Shown one piece after another: positions 46,419 through 57,190 of a stretch of DNA of 64,000 nt. Source of the stretch: Simiduia agarivorans SA1 = DSM 21679 (lineage in GTDB: Bacteria > Pseudomonadota > Gammaproteobacteria > Pseudomonadales > Cellvibrionaceae); the NCBI RefSeq assembly GCF_000305785.2, contig NC_018868.3, positions 3,828,270 to 3,892,269 on the forward strand, read 5' to 3'. The position numbers and the translations under genes are program-made. The notes under the pieces are model-generated. The model worked only from the letters and a program-made list of their open reading frames with translations, did not search any database and had not been told where the DNA came from. Position 1 is the stretch's first letter, and every line of letters starts with the position of its first letter.

Positions 46419-47393
46419 TTAAACGATACCGGCGCGCAGAATGTCATGCATATGCAGCAGGCCGATAGGGTGGCCCTGGTTGTCTTCGACGACCAGGGCG
46501 GTGATTTTTTTGGTTTCCATCAGCGTCAGTGCTTCGGCCGCCAGCAGGTCGGCCTGGATGGCTTTAGGTGAGCGGGTCATGACTGTGGCCATGGTGGCAT
46601 TGGCCAGGTCTGTGCCCTGATCGACACACCGGCGCAGGTCGCCATCGGTGAATACGCCCAGCAACTGGTCCTCATCATCCACCACAGTGGTCATACCAAA
46701 GCCTTTGCGTGTCATTTCGACCAATGCTTGCGAAACGGGTGCTGTGTCGCGGACTCTGGGTACTTCTGAGCCTTTGTGCATCAGGTCCTCGGCGCGTACT
46801 AACAAGCGCCGGCCAAGCGCACCACCCGGGTGGGAAAAGGCAAAGTCTTCCCGGGTAAAGCCGCGGGCTTCGAGTAAGGCTACCGCCAGCGCGTCGCCCA
46901 TGACCAGTGTCACGGTGGTCGAAGACGTGGGGGCCAGATCCAGAGGGCAGGCCTCTTCCGTAATGGAGATGTCGAGGTGGACATCTGACGCTTTCGCCAG
47001 CGGCGAGTCCGGCTTTCCGGTCATGCTGATGATTGGCACTTGCAAGCGCTTGAACAGGGGAATCAGCGTGACTACCTCCGATGAGCTACCGGAGTTGGAA
47101 ATGGCGATGACCACATCCTGACGGGTGACCATGCCCAGATCGCCGTGGCTGGCTTCGCCCGGGTGGACGAAGAAAGCCGGCGTGCCGGTGCTGGCCAGGG
47201 TCGCGGCGATTTTGCCGCCGATGTGGCCGGATTTACCCATGCCGGTGACGATGACCCGGCCCTTGCACTGCAGTATCAGCTCACAGGCGGCGGCAAAGGT
47301 GGAATCTATGCGGCCGTGTAACGCCTGAACGGCCTGAGACTCAATGGCAACGGTGCGTTGGCCAGAAAGGATAAACCGGTTGGTCTCATTCAT
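46419..47393 (-). CDS. kdsD: Arabinose-5-phosphate isomerase KdsD
   Basis: KdsD (about 324 residues) makes arabinose-5-phosphate for KDO synthesis. The SIS sugar-isomerase domain (VIVTGMGKSGHIGGKIAATLASTGTPAFF in the first half, ISNSGSSSEV) is followed by two CBS domains (DDEDQLLGVFTDGDLRR, KKITALVVEDNQG). The ATG at 47393 is chosen; a GTG at 47408 adds five residues and neither has a clear ribosome binding site. It is divergent from mlaC, with the mlaFED genes of related genomes missing between them. Confidence 0.95.
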   Translation of the reverse strand: MNETNRFILSGQRTVAIESQAVQALHGRIDSTFAAACELILQCKGRVIVTGMGKSGHIGGKIAATLASTGTPAFFVHPGEASHGDLGMVTRQDVVIAISNSGSSSEVVTLIPLFKRLQVPIISMTGKPDSPLAKASDVHLDISITEEACPLDLAPTSSTTVTLVMGDALAVALLEARGFTREDFAFSHPGGALGRRLLVRAEDLMHKGSEVPRVRDTAPVSQALVEMTRKGFGMTTVVDDEDQLLGVFTDGDLRRCVDQGTDLANATMATVMTRSPKAIQADLLAAEALTLMETKKITALVVEDNQGHPIGLLHMHDILRAGIV

Positions 47394-47434
47394 CAGATAA
47401 AATATCACTATGGCAGGAGAACTAAGGCGGCTAA

Positions 47435-47443
47435 TGGTATAGT
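47435..47443 (+). promoter_or_regulatory. Probable extended -10 promoter before mlaC
   Basis: TGG TATAGT followed by GCGCGC is an extended -10 with GC-rich discriminator, about 140 bases before mlaC. A second TATAGT at 47510-47515 is closer. A small hairpin (CAAAAG / CTTTTG) lies between them. Confidence 0.4.
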
Positions 47444-47582
47444 GCGCGCACCCAAAAGTCAGCTTTTGACCTTGGGGCCGCGGTTCAGTCCATGTTCAGG
47501 CTGGTTCGCTATAGTGGCAGTCAATATTCATCGTTGCGGGGGTGGCGCGCCTACCCCGGTAATCGGTAAGGAGAGGTGGGAA

Positions 47583-48206
47583 ATGAGGAATTTGATAGGC
47601 ACTCTGTTGCTCGTCATCGGCTTTGTGGTCAGCAGTGTGCCTGTGCTGGCTGATCCAGTGGGTCCGCGTGAGGTGGTCGTACAGGTGATCGACAGCCTGA
47701 AGTCGAGTGTGCGAGAGCACGATGCTAACAGCGACCCCAAAGGCGATAAGTTGCAGCGGCAACTGCAGCAGATTCTGGAACCCGTGGTGGATTTCGGATT
47801 CATTGCACGCGTGGTCATGGGGGACGCGGCAAACTCGGCCTCGCCCGCGCAAATGAAGCGTTTTGAAGATACCTTCCGTTCAGGCATGGTGGCGACTTAT
47901 GCCAAAGGGGTGAGCGGCTACCTGGACGCAGAAATGAATGTCTTGCCACTGTCGCCTGAGGCGGAGGGGCAAAACCGGGTGGCTGTGCGTCAGGAGGTGA
48001 TTACCGCCTCGGGCATTCAGATTGTGGATTACACCATGGCCAAGAACCGGCGCACCGGCGAGTGGAAGCTGATCAACGTGGTGCTCAACGGTATCAACCT
48101 GGGCAAGACGTTCCGCAGCCAGTTCGCCCAGTCTTACAAGCAATACGGCGGCGATCTGGACAAGGTCATTGACCACTGGGGGCAGGCCCCACAAACCGGC
48201 GCCTGA
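47583..48206 (+). CDS. mlaC: Periplasmic phospholipid-binding protein MlaC
   Basis: MlaC (207 residues) shuttles phospholipids between the outer-membrane MlaA and the inner-membrane MlaFEDB complex. A signal peptide (IGTLLLVIGFVVSSVPVLA) precedes PREVVVQVIDSL, LEPVVDFGFIARVVMG and EWKLINVVLNGINLGKTFRSQF, the MlaC/Ttg2D signatures. The ATG at 47583 has AAGGAGAGG upstream; the long frame from 47358 is antisense to kdsD and rejected. In E. coli and Pseudomonas it lies after mlaFED; here those genes and mlaB are absent, and a terminator follows at once. Confidence 0.93.
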   Translation: MRNLIGTLLLVIGFVVSSVPVLADPVGPREVVVQVIDSLKSSVREHDANSDPKGDKLQRQLQQILEPVVDFGFIARVVMGDAANSASPAQMKRFEDTFRSGMVATYAKGVSGYLDAEMNVLPLSPEAEGQNRVAVRQEVITASGIQIVDYTMAKNRRTGEWKLINVVLNGINLGKTFRSQFAQSYKQYGGDLDKVIDHWGQAPQTGA

Positions 48207-48241
48207 ACCCGTGCAATACGAGGTGCAAACCAGTAGACTTG

Positions 48242-48271
48242 TCACCCCCTTTTCAGGGGGTGATTTGTATT
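48242..48271 (+). terminator. Intrinsic terminator after mlaC
   Basis: A perfect 9-bp stem (TCACCCCCT / AGGGGGTGA) with a 4-base loop, followed by TTTGTATT, closes the mlaC transcript. Confidence 0.85.
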
Positions 48272-48302
48272 CGGCGCAGCTTGGCGCCAGAGTGGAGTGT
48301 GT

Positions 48303-50449
<2,147 letters not shown>

Positions 50450-50450
<1 letters not shown>

Positions 50451-51748
50451 TGATCCGGCGACTGAATAGCAATGATCCGGGTTTCGAGCGCGCGCTGGCT
50501 GATTTACTGGCGTTCGAAACCATCAGCGACCGGCTGGTGGCTGAACGGGTGGATACCATCCTGCAATCAGTGAAGGCCGACGGCGATGCCGCCCTGCTGA
50601 AATACTCCGCCGAGTTTGATCGGTTGGAAGTGGAGCGGGTTGCCGACCTCGAAGTGTCAAAAGCCGAACTGGCTGCCGCCCACGACCGTATTGAGCCGGC
50701 CGCACGCGAGGCGCTCACTCTGGCCGCCGCGCGCGTGCGTCGCTACCACGAACACCAGTTGGCGCAATCCTGGTCCTATACCGAAGCCGATGGCACCTTG
50801 CTCGGTCAGCAGGTGACCGCGATGGAGCGGGTGGGCGTATATGTGCCCGGCGGCAAGGCGTCTTATCCCTCATCGGTGTTGATGAATACCATTCCGGCCA
50901 AGGTGGCTGGCGTGGATGACGTTGTCATGGTGGTGCCTGCGCCTGGCGGTGAGTTGAACCCGTTGGTATTGGCGGCAGCGCACATTGCCGGTGTGGATCG
51001 CGTATTCAAACTGGGCGGCGCGCAAGCGGTGGCAGCGCTGGCCTTCGGGACTGAAACCCTGCCCAAAGTGGATAAAATTGTCGGCCCCGGCAACATTTAT
51101 GTGGCCACTGCCAAACGCGCGGTGTTTGGCACCGTCGCTATCGATATGATTGCTGGCCCGTCGGAAATCCTCGTGGTTTGCGATGGCAAAACCGATCCCG
51201 ATTGGCTGGCGATGGACTTGTTCAGTCAGGCGGAGCACGATGAATTGGCGCAGGCCATATTTATCGGTTGGGATGCGGCGTTTATCGATCAGGTGCAGGC
51301 TGCCATGGCGCGGTTATTGCCAACGCTTGAGCGTGCGGCCATTGCCGGTACTGCTTTGGCTGATCGCGGTGCGCTGATTCAGGTGCGCGATCAGGCGGAA
51401 GCCATTGACCTTATCAACCGCATCGCGCCGGAGCACCTGGAGCTGTCCGTTGAGGACCCGCAAGCCTGGTTGCCGTCCATCCGGCATGCGGGGGCTATTT
51501 TTATGGGGCGCCACACGGCCGAAGCGCTGGGCGACTATTGTGCTGGCCCCAATCACGTGCTGCCCACCTCGGGCACCGCGCGCTTTTCTTCGCCATTGGG
51601 GGTGTATGACTTCCAGAAGCGCAGCTCGCTGATTATGTGCTCGCCTGCCGGCGCCAGTAGCCTGGGTAAGTGCGCCAGTGTGCTGGCGCGTGGCGAGTCC
51701 CTGGAGGCCCACGCCCGATCTGCCGAATACCGGATACGTGAAGACTGA
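50450..51748 (+). CDS. hisD: Histidinol dehydrogenase
   Basis: HisD (432 residues) oxidises histidinol to histidine in two NAD-dependent steps. Motifs include [38 protein letters not shown] and the zinc and catalytic region [16 protein letters not shown]. Length is typical. It shares one base with hisG and converges on degS/algW. The hisC gene often found after hisD in Pseudomonas is not here. Confidence 0.97.
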
Positions 51749-51753
51749 CCGGC

Positions 51754-52884
51754 TCAGCCCGCCGTGGGCTGAGCTGCCATAACCAGTTGAATCTGGGTAA
51801 TCTGTAATCCCCGTTTGATCGTGAGTGTGACCGGATCGCCCGGCCGGCTTTGTTCCAGGAACTGGGCGCCTCGACGACCATCACCGAGCGGTTCATCGTT
51901 CAAGTGGGTGATGATATCGCCCGGTTTCAGGCCGGCATAAAGTGCCGGACTGTCGGCATAGATGCCGGTGACAATCACCCCGATGGATGGCTCCACGCCG
52001 AGTGAACGCGCCAGTTGCGGTGTCAGCCGGCGCGCTTCCACGCCGATCCAGCCGCGTACCACTTCCCCGTGCTCAGCCAGTTCATTCATCACCCGTTGGG
52101 CCATGTCGATCGGTACGGCAAAACTGATGCCTACCGAATAGCCGGTCTTGTCCAGAATGGCGGTGTTGATGCCGATCAGGTTGCCGCGCGCATCAATCAG
52201 CGCGCCGCCGGAGTTGCCGGGGTTGATAGGGGCATCCGTTTGCAGGTAATTCTCGAACACGTTGATCCCCAGGCCAAAGCGCCCCACGGCGCTGATGATC
52301 CCCTGGGTGACCGTCTGGCCCACCCCGAAAGGGTTGCCGATGGCCATGACCACGTCGCCCACCTGAGCGCTGGCCGGGTCGCCGATGGGAATGGCGTGCA
52401 GGTTGTCGAGGTTGATTTTCAGTAGTGCCAGGTCGGTATCCGGGTCGGTGCCGATTACGGTGGCCTGGGCCTCGCGGCCATCGGTCAGCAGGGCCACAAT
52501 CTGATCGGCGCCATTAATGACGTGGTGATTGGTGAGAATGTATCCCTTGGGATTCATGATGACGCCAGAACCCAAAGAGGATTGCAGGCGTTCTTGCTGG
52601 GGCTGATTGGCATTGTTGAAAAAATGCCGGAACAGCGGATCATCCCGCAGCGGATGACGTTGCGCCTGGATTTTGCGCTGGGTAAAAATGTTCACTACCG
52701 CCGGTGCCGCCCGCTTGACTGCACCGGCATAGCTGACCGGTTGTGTGCTTTGTACGCTGGGCTGCGCCGATGCGTGCAAGTTCGCCAGAAGTGGGCGAAA
52801 GCCGGGCGAAGTGAAAATGACAATGAGTGCGGTGAGTAGCCCGATGGCCACCGGCCAGGCGAGAAAGTCGAGCAGTTTTTTCAC
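51754..52884 (-). CDS. algW: DegS/AlgW-type periplasmic serine protease
   Basis: This inner-membrane-anchored S1C protease has 376 residues from the GTG at 52884 (AGGTGGA upstream; a TTG at 52905 is less likely). One N-terminal helix (VAIGLLTALIVIF) is followed by a trypsin-like domain with NHHVIN (His), DTDLALLKI (Asp) and GNSGGALI (Ser), then one PDZ domain. In relatives this enzyme starts cleavage of the anti-sigma-E factor (RseA/MucA). The symbol follows Pseudomonas; degS is the E. coli name. A hairpin at 51752-51774 overlaps its last codons and the convergent hisD end. Confidence 0.93.
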   Translation of the reverse strand: MKKLLDFLAWPVAIGLLTALIVIFTSPGFRPLLANLHASAQPSVQSTQPVSYAGAVKRAAPAVVNIFTQRKIQAQRHPLRDDPLFRHFFNNANQPQQERLQSSLGSGVIMNPKGYILTNHHVINGADQIVALLTDGREAQATVIGTDPDTDLALLKINLDNLHAIPIGDPASAQVGDVVMAIGNPFGVGQTVTQGIISAVGRFGLGINVFENYLQTDAPINPGNSGGALIDARGNLIGINTAILDKTGYSVGISFAVPIDMAQRVMNELAEHGEVVRGWIGVEARRLTPQLARSLGVEPSIGVIVTGIYADSPALYAGLKPGDIITHLNDEPLGDGRRGAQFLEQSRPGDPVTLTIKRGLQITQIQLVMAAQPTAG

Positions 52885-52937
52885 AAGTCCACCTCGGCGA
52901 TACAAGGCGGTCAGTATAAAGCAAGTGAAGAGTGAAA

Positions 52938-52958
52938 GGACGCCCGGTTAGGGCATCC
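52938..52958 (-). terminator. Probable terminator after zapG
   Basis: On the minus strand GGATGCCC / GGGCGTCC (one G-U pair) with a 5-base loop is followed by a pyrimidine-rich tract. It sits 20 bp after the zapG stop. Confidence 0.55.
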
Positions 52959-52977
52959 TTTTAGTGCGCAGAGTGGC

Positions 52978-53454
52978 TCAGGCCTGACGTTGCAGAACCA
53001 GTGTCTGATCTTCTTCCTGCTCGTCCTCGCTCAGACCGTAGGCTTCGCTCAAGGTGCCATGCTTGCCCGGCTTCTTCGGAGCCCAGTCAGTGGGCGCCTG
53101 CACGTGCGGTTGCTCATCATCTGACTTTTTCTCCAGCAGCTTACCGTCGCCCGCTTGAGTAATCTGCCGGCTGATTTCTGCGTTGCTGAGCTTCAGTGCC
53201 GAGCTGGCCAGGTGTTCGTGTACGTCGCGGTAGGAGCGCGTGAGGTTGTTGATCAGCTCGGAGGTTTCCACAAAGTGCTGGGTGACCTCCTGTTGGTATT
53301 CACGCAGTCGTTCCTCGGTATCCATGAGTTGGGTTTCGAGTTCGCGGTTCAGTTTTTCCTGCGGTCGCAGGGCGAACATCAGAAAAGCGCCGAGAATGCC
53401 GCCGCACAGAAGGCTGGTGGCAACTGCAAAGATAATGGTGGTCAACGAAAACAC
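52978..53454 (-). CDS. zapG: ZapG/YhcB (DUF1043) cell-envelope protein
   Basis: This 158-residue inner-membrane protein, YhcB in E. coli, takes part in envelope growth and division. One N-terminal helix (VATSLLCGGILGAFLMFAL) is followed by a coiled coil (LNRELETQLMDTEERLREYQQEV) and the conserved HFVETSELINNLTRSYRDVHEHLA. The C-terminus is acidic and variable. The start is GTG with AAAGGAGAG upstream. It lies next to degS/algW as in related species. Confidence 0.92.
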   Translation of the reverse strand: MFSLTTIIFAVATSLLCGGILGAFLMFALRPQEKLNRELETQLMDTEERLREYQQEVTQHFVETSELINNLTRSYRDVHEHLASSALKLSNAEISRQITQAGDGKLLEKKSDDEQPHVQAPTDWAPKKPGKHGTLSEAYGLSEDEQEEDQTLVLQRQA

Positions 53455-53504
53455 AGTGCTCTCCTTTGGGATGCCAAAAAAATCAGGCTACGCGCTTCGC
53501 TCCA

Positions 53505-53513
53505 TGCCATAAT
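53505..53513 (+). promoter_or_regulatory. Possible extended -10 before the hydrolase gene
   Basis: TGC CATAAT followed by GCGCCCGC matches the extended -10 plus GC discriminator pattern seen before other genes here. It is 135 bases from the hydrolase start. Confidence 0.35.
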
Positions 53514-53647
53514 GCGCCCGCTTGGCGGATGGGCGCACCTGAAAGCGCGACTGCTGTCCTATATTATATGCCTTTATGCCGAAGAATGGATCACTGTTTT
53601 ATTACGAACAGTGGTGTTCACAGACCAGTTATCGCACGAAAGCATCC

Positions 53648-54316
53648 ATGACACCCGAAATCACCGTATTTACCTCCAACGAACAGTCCTTCGATATCGC
53701 TGGGCCGGCCGGTCGCTTGTCGGTCAGGACGCAGGCCGGATCGCCCGAAGGCGTGCTGGCGAGGCGTCGGCTGTTGGTCGTTGTCGCGCACCCGCATCCG
53801 CAGCATGGCGGCACCATGGATAACAAAGTGGTAGTGACCTTGGCGCGCGCCTATCGCGATCTCGGAATTGCCACCGTGCGGTTCAATTTCCGTGGCGTTG
53901 GTGACAGCGAGGGCGTGTTTGATTTTGCCCGCGGCGAAGTGGACGACATGCAGGCAGTGGTCGCCTGGGCGCAGGCCGACGGTCAATTGGACGAAGTACT
54001 GCTGGCGGGCTTTTCCTTTGGTTCGGCAGTCGCGGCTGCGGCGTCCTACGGCGTAAAGCCCGCCCACCTGCTGTTGGTTGCGCCACCCGTTGAGCGCTAT
54101 GCCTATGATCAGTCGCAGGCGTTTCTGCAGCCCACTGCTGTGGTGATTGGTGCCGATGATGAAGTGGTGGACGTGGCCGGCGTGAGGCGATGGGCTGAAG
54201 CCCGGCCGGGATTGCGGTTGAGCGTGCTTGAGGGCACTGGTCATTTTTTTCATGGCAAGCTCGTAGAGCTCAAACAATGGGTCAGTGACTCAGTCGAACA
54301 GGCGTTATCAGTATGA
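53648..54316 (+). CDS. Alpha/beta-hydrolase family protein
   Basis: The 222-residue hydrolase-fold protein begins with ITVFTSNEQSFDIAGPAGRL. HPHPQHGGTMDNKVV is the oxyanion-hole region, FNFRGVGDSEG follows, and the nucleophile elbow is AGFSFGSAV (G-x-S-x-G with Ser). Later TGHFFHGKL carries the probable catalytic His. The family is widespread but the substrate is unknown. The ATG at 53648 is chosen; the longer frame from 53576 lacks similarity. It overlaps zapE by four bases. Confidence 0.88.
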   Translation: MTPEITVFTSNEQSFDIAGPAGRLSVRTQAGSPEGVLARRRLLVVVAHPHPQHGGTMDNKVVVTLARAYRDLGIATVRFNFRGVGDSEGVFDFARGEVDDMQAVVAWAQADGQLDEVLLAGFSFGSAVAAAASYGVKPAHLLLVAPPVERYAYDQSQAFLQPTAVVIGADDEVVDVAGVRRWAEARPGLRLSVLEGTGHFFHGKLVELKQWVSDSVEQALSV

Positions 54317-55416
54317 GTGGTCATCAGCTTCCGCCGCTAGCGCGCTATGAGCGGGATATTGCTGAAAATGGTTTCCGGTCCGATCAGGCGCAGCGAGCGG
54401 CAGTTCAGCAGTTGCAGGACCTGTACGAGCGGTTGACCCGTCCTCAGCCGGCCGGTCTTTTCAGCCGGCTGTTTGGTCGCGCCCCCGTGAAGCTGGAAAA
54501 AGGCCTGTATTTCTGGGGTGGAGTAGGGCGTGGCAAGACCTATCTGATGGATCTGTTTTACGATGCCCTGCCGTTCGAGAACAAAATGCGCGTGCACTTC
54601 CATCGCTTTATGCGCCGTGCGCATCAGGAGTTGAAAGCGCTCGATGGCCAGAAGAATCCGCTCGAAAAAGTGGCCGACAAACTGGCCGCGGAAACCCGCA
54701 TCATCTGTTTCGACGAGTTCTTTGTCAGCGATATTACCGACGCCATGATCCTGGGGACTTTGCTGGAGGCCCTGTTCGCCCGTGGTGTGTCGCTGGTGGC
54801 CACCTCCAACATTGTGCCGGATGGCCTCTATAAGGATGGTCTGCAGCGTGCCCGCTTTTTGCCCGCGATCAAATTGCTCAACGAGCACACCCTGGTTTTG
54901 AACGTGGATGGCGGCATCGATTACCGCCTGCGCGCCCTTGAGCAGGCCGAGCTGTACCACAGCCCGCTCGACGAGGCTGCCGACGTGGCCATGGACAACA
55001 GCTTCAGGGCGCTGGTGCCGGACGTGGAAGAGATTGAGCGGGATGTGGCGCTGGAAATCGAGGGGCGGGTGATTCCGGCCCGGTTTGAAGCCGAGGACGT
55101 GGTCTGGTTTGACTTCGACGCCCTGTGTGACGGACCCCGCTCCCAGAACGACTACATTGAGATTGCGCGCATTTACCACGCGGTGCTGGTCACCAACGTG
55201 CCCCTGCTGGGCGGTGATAAGGACGACCAGGCCAGGCGCTTCATTAATATGGTGGATGAGTTTTACGACCGCAGCGTCAAGCTGGTGATATCGGCCGCGG
55301 TGCCATTGGTTGATCTCTACGGGGGTGGCCGGCTCAGTTTCGAATTTGAGCGGACCCAGTCCCGGCTGCTGGAGATGCAGAGTAAGGAATACCTCGCCAG
55401 GCCCCATAAACCCTGA
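54313..55416 (+). CDS. zapE: Cell division protein ZapE (AFG1-like ATPase)
   Basis: ZapE (367 residues) is an AFG1/ZapE-type P-loop ATPase that acts near the FtsZ ring under stress in E. coli. Walker A is GGVGRGKTYLMDLFYDALP, Walker B ICFDEFFVSDITDAMILG, followed by ATSNIVPDGLYKDGLQR and the sensor region. FYDRSVKLVISAAVPLVDLY is typical of the C-terminus. It is coupled by overlap to the hydrolase gene and lies upstream of rplM, a common place. Confidence 0.95.
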   Translation: MSGHQLPPLARYERDIAENGFRSDQAQRAAVQQLQDLYERLTRPQPAGLFSRLFGRAPVKLEKGLYFWGGVGRGKTYLMDLFYDALPFENKMRVHFHRFMRRAHQELKALDGQKNPLEKVADKLAAETRIICFDEFFVSDITDAMILGTLLEALFARGVSLVATSNIVPDGLYKDGLQRARFLPAIKLLNEHTLVLNVDGGIDYRLRALEQAELYHSPLDEAADVAMDNSFRALVPDVEEIERDVALEIEGRVIPARFEAEDVVWFDFDALCDGPRSQNDYIEIARIYHAVLVTNVPLLGGDKDDQARRFINMVDEFYDRSVKLVISAAVPLVDLYGGGRLSFEFERTQSRLLEMQSKEYLARPHKP

Positions 55417-55450
55417 GTTTTGGCCTGTTTTGCCCGCCTGTAAAAAGTCC

Positions 55451-55479
55451 TTGAAATGGGCTGTTGAAGTCTGTAGTAT
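55451..55479 (+). promoter_or_regulatory. Sigma-70 promoter for rplM-rpsI
   Basis: TTGAAA (-35), 17-base spacer, TAGTAT (-10), then GC-rich GCGCGC. It gives a leader of about 38 bases. The GC discriminator suits stringent control of ribosomal protein genes. Confidence 0.7.
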
Positions 55480-55524
55480 GCGCGCTCTTTTTGTGGGAAC
55501 AACCCTCGTTAAAGGCGATATAAC

Positions 55525-55953
55525 ATGAAGACTTACAGTGCTAAACCCGAGTCAGTCCAGCGCGACTGGTTCATTGTTGATGCCGATGGCAAGACGCTTG
55601 GCCGCATGGCTGCCGAGATCGCTAGCCGTCTGCGCGGCAAGCACAAGCCTGAGTACACCCCGCATGTGGACACTGGTGACTACATTATCGTAGTCAACGC
55701 CGAAAAGGTGCACGTAACTGGAAACAAGGCGACGGACAAGATGTACCACCGTCACACCGAGTTCCCAGGTGGCCTGAAGTCAATGAGCTTTGAAAAGCTG
55801 ATTGCTCACGCCCCAGAGCGCACCATTCAGAGCGCCGTAAAGGGCATGCTGCCCAAAGGCCCTCTCGGTCGCGCCATGTTCCGCAAGCTGAAAGTGTACG
55901 CTGGTAGTGCCCACCCGCACACTGCTCAGCAACCGAAAGAACTCAACATCTAA
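55525..55953 (+). CDS. rplM: 50S ribosomal protein L13
   Basis: L13 (142 residues) is an early 50S assembly protein. The sequence [40 protein letters not shown] and [22 protein letters not shown] is typical. It starts the rplM-rpsI operon, with rpsI 11 bases downstream. Confidence 0.98.
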   Translation: MKTYSAKPESVQRDWFIVDADGKTLGRMAAEIASRLRGKHKPEYTPHVDTGDYIIVVNAEKVHVTGNKATDKMYHRHTEFPGGLKSMSFEKLIAHAPERTIQSAVKGMLPKGPLGRAMFRKLKVYAGSAHPHTAQQPKELNI

Positions 55954-55964
55954 GGACGCTGAAA

Positions 55965-56357
55965 ATGGCAGATACTCAATACTACGGTACAGGTCGCCGC
56001 AAGACCTCCACGGCCCGCGTGTTCATCAAGGCTGGCAGTGGCAACATCACCATTAATGACCGTTCTCTGGATGTGTACTTCGGCCGTGAAGTGGCTCGCA
56101 TGATCGTGCGTCAGCCCCTGGAACTGACCGATAACCTCGAGAAGTTCGACGTTAACGTTACCGTTAAAGGTGGCGGTAGCTTTGGTCAGGCAGGTGCAAT
56201 CCGCCACGGTCTGACCCGTGCGCTGATGGCCTACGACGAAGCGCTGCGTCCTTCACTGCGCGAAGCGGGTTATGTTACCCGTGACGACCGTGAAGTTGAG
56301 CGTAAGAAAGTGGGTCTGCGCAAAGCGCGTAAGAAGCCACAGTTCTCCAAGCGTTAA
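55965..56357 (+). CDS. rpsI: 30S ribosomal protein S9
   Basis: S9 (130 residues) has the typical [18 protein letters not shown]-terminus and a basic C-terminal tail ending KKPQFSKR that reaches toward the P-site tRNA. It follows rplM and is closed by a strong terminator. Confidence 0.98.
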   Translation: MADTQYYGTGRRKTSTARVFIKAGSGNITINDRSLDVYFGREVARMIVRQPLELTDNLEKFDVNVTVKGGGSFGQAGAIRHGLTRALMAYDEALRPSLREAGYVTRDDREVERKKVGLRKARKKPQFSKR

Positions 56358-56382
56358 TCGTTTGGTCCGCTACGGCGGAGCG

Positions 56383-56413
56383 AAAAAAGGCGTGCCAGCG
56401 GCACGCCTTTTTT
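56383..56413 (+). terminator. Intrinsic terminator after rpsI
   Basis: Stem GGCGTGCC / GGCACGCC with a 3-base loop, flanked by six A and six T residues. Confidence 0.93.
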
Positions 56414-56474
56414 GTTTCAGATCAGGGAAAATGGAGCAAACCGCGCACAAATAGGGCGCATCCTGTGGTTATCC

Positions 56475-56503
56475 TTGTCAGTTGTGGTCATTTTCTTTAA
56501 GAT
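56475..56503 (+). promoter_or_regulatory. Sigma-70 promoter for petA-petBC
   Basis: TTGTCA (-35), 17-base spacer, TAAGAT (-10), about 90 bases before the petA ATG. Confidence 0.65.
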
Positions 56504-56594
56504 TGTGCCACTTTTTGGGGTGCAGATTTTCTCGCTTTTCTTTTTTATTTCAGTCATTTACTGGCTTGATCAGCCGTGATGGGAGAGAGACGTC

Positions 56595-57188
56595 ATGAGC
56601 AATGACGCAGTGAACGAGGGGCGTCGTCGATTTTTGACTGCAGCTACCTCTGTTGTCGGTGCCGCCGGTGCCGTAGGTGTAGCCGTTCCATTTGTGGGTT
56701 CCTGGAACCCGAGCGCCAAGGCAAAAGCCGCTGGTGCGCCCGTAAGAGCCAACATATCCAAGTTGGAACCCGGTCAGATGATCGTTGTGGAGTGGCGCGG
56801 CAAGCCCGTGTACATCCTGCGTCGGACCGAGGAAAACCTCAGTGCTCTGGCCGGTATGGCAGATCGTCTGCGCGACCCTGAATCGGTCGAGCCCCAGCAA
56901 CCTGCCTATGCCCAGAACGAAGGCCGCTCCATCAAGCCGGAAATCCTGGTCCTGCTGGGCCTGTGTACTCACCTGGGCTGTGCGCCGATGTATCGTCCGG
57001 ACGTGGGGGCAGCAGACCTCGGCGGCGATGAATGGGAAGGTGGTTTCTTCTGCCCTTGTCACGGTTCCAAGTTCGACCTTGCCGGTCGTGTTTATAAGGG
57101 CGTGCCCGCCCCTGTGAACCTGGAAGTTCCCCCCTACAGCTATGAAACCGACACAGTAGTGCTCGTCGGTGTGGATCAGGAGGCCTGA
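56595..57188 (+). CDS. petA: Ubiquinol-cytochrome c reductase Rieske iron-sulfur subunit
   Basis: PetA (197 residues) carries the 2Fe-2S cluster of the bc1 complex and passes electrons from ubiquinol to cytochrome c1. It has a twin-arginine type N-terminus (RRRFLTAATSVVGAAGAVG), which is also the membrane anchor. The cluster ligands lie in CTHLGC and CPCHGS. It is followed by the cytochrome b/c1 gene after two bases. Confidence 0.97.
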   Translation: MSNDAVNEGRRRFLTAATSVVGAAGAVGVAVPFVGSWNPSAKAKAAGAPVRANISKLEPGQMIVVEWRGKPVYILRRTEENLSALAGMADRLRDPESVEPQQPAYAQNEGRSIKPEILVLLGLCTHLGCAPMYRPDVGAADLGGDEWEGGFFCPCHGSKFDLAGRVYKGVPAPVNLEVPPYSYETDTVVLVGVDQEA

Positions 57189-57190
57189 GC

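Noticed and set aside
47358..47582. Long N-terminal extension of MlaC
   Set aside because: It would precede the signal peptide and partly run antisense to kdsD; AAGGAGAGG marks the ATG at 47583.
51752..51774. Hairpin between hisD and degS/algW as an intrinsic terminator
   Set aside because: A 9-bp stem is present but no T run follows on either strand and it overlaps coding sequence, so I did not list it as a terminator.
54337..55407. 356-codon minus-strand frame
   Set aside because: It is antisense to zapE, with the Walker motifs clearly on the plus strand.
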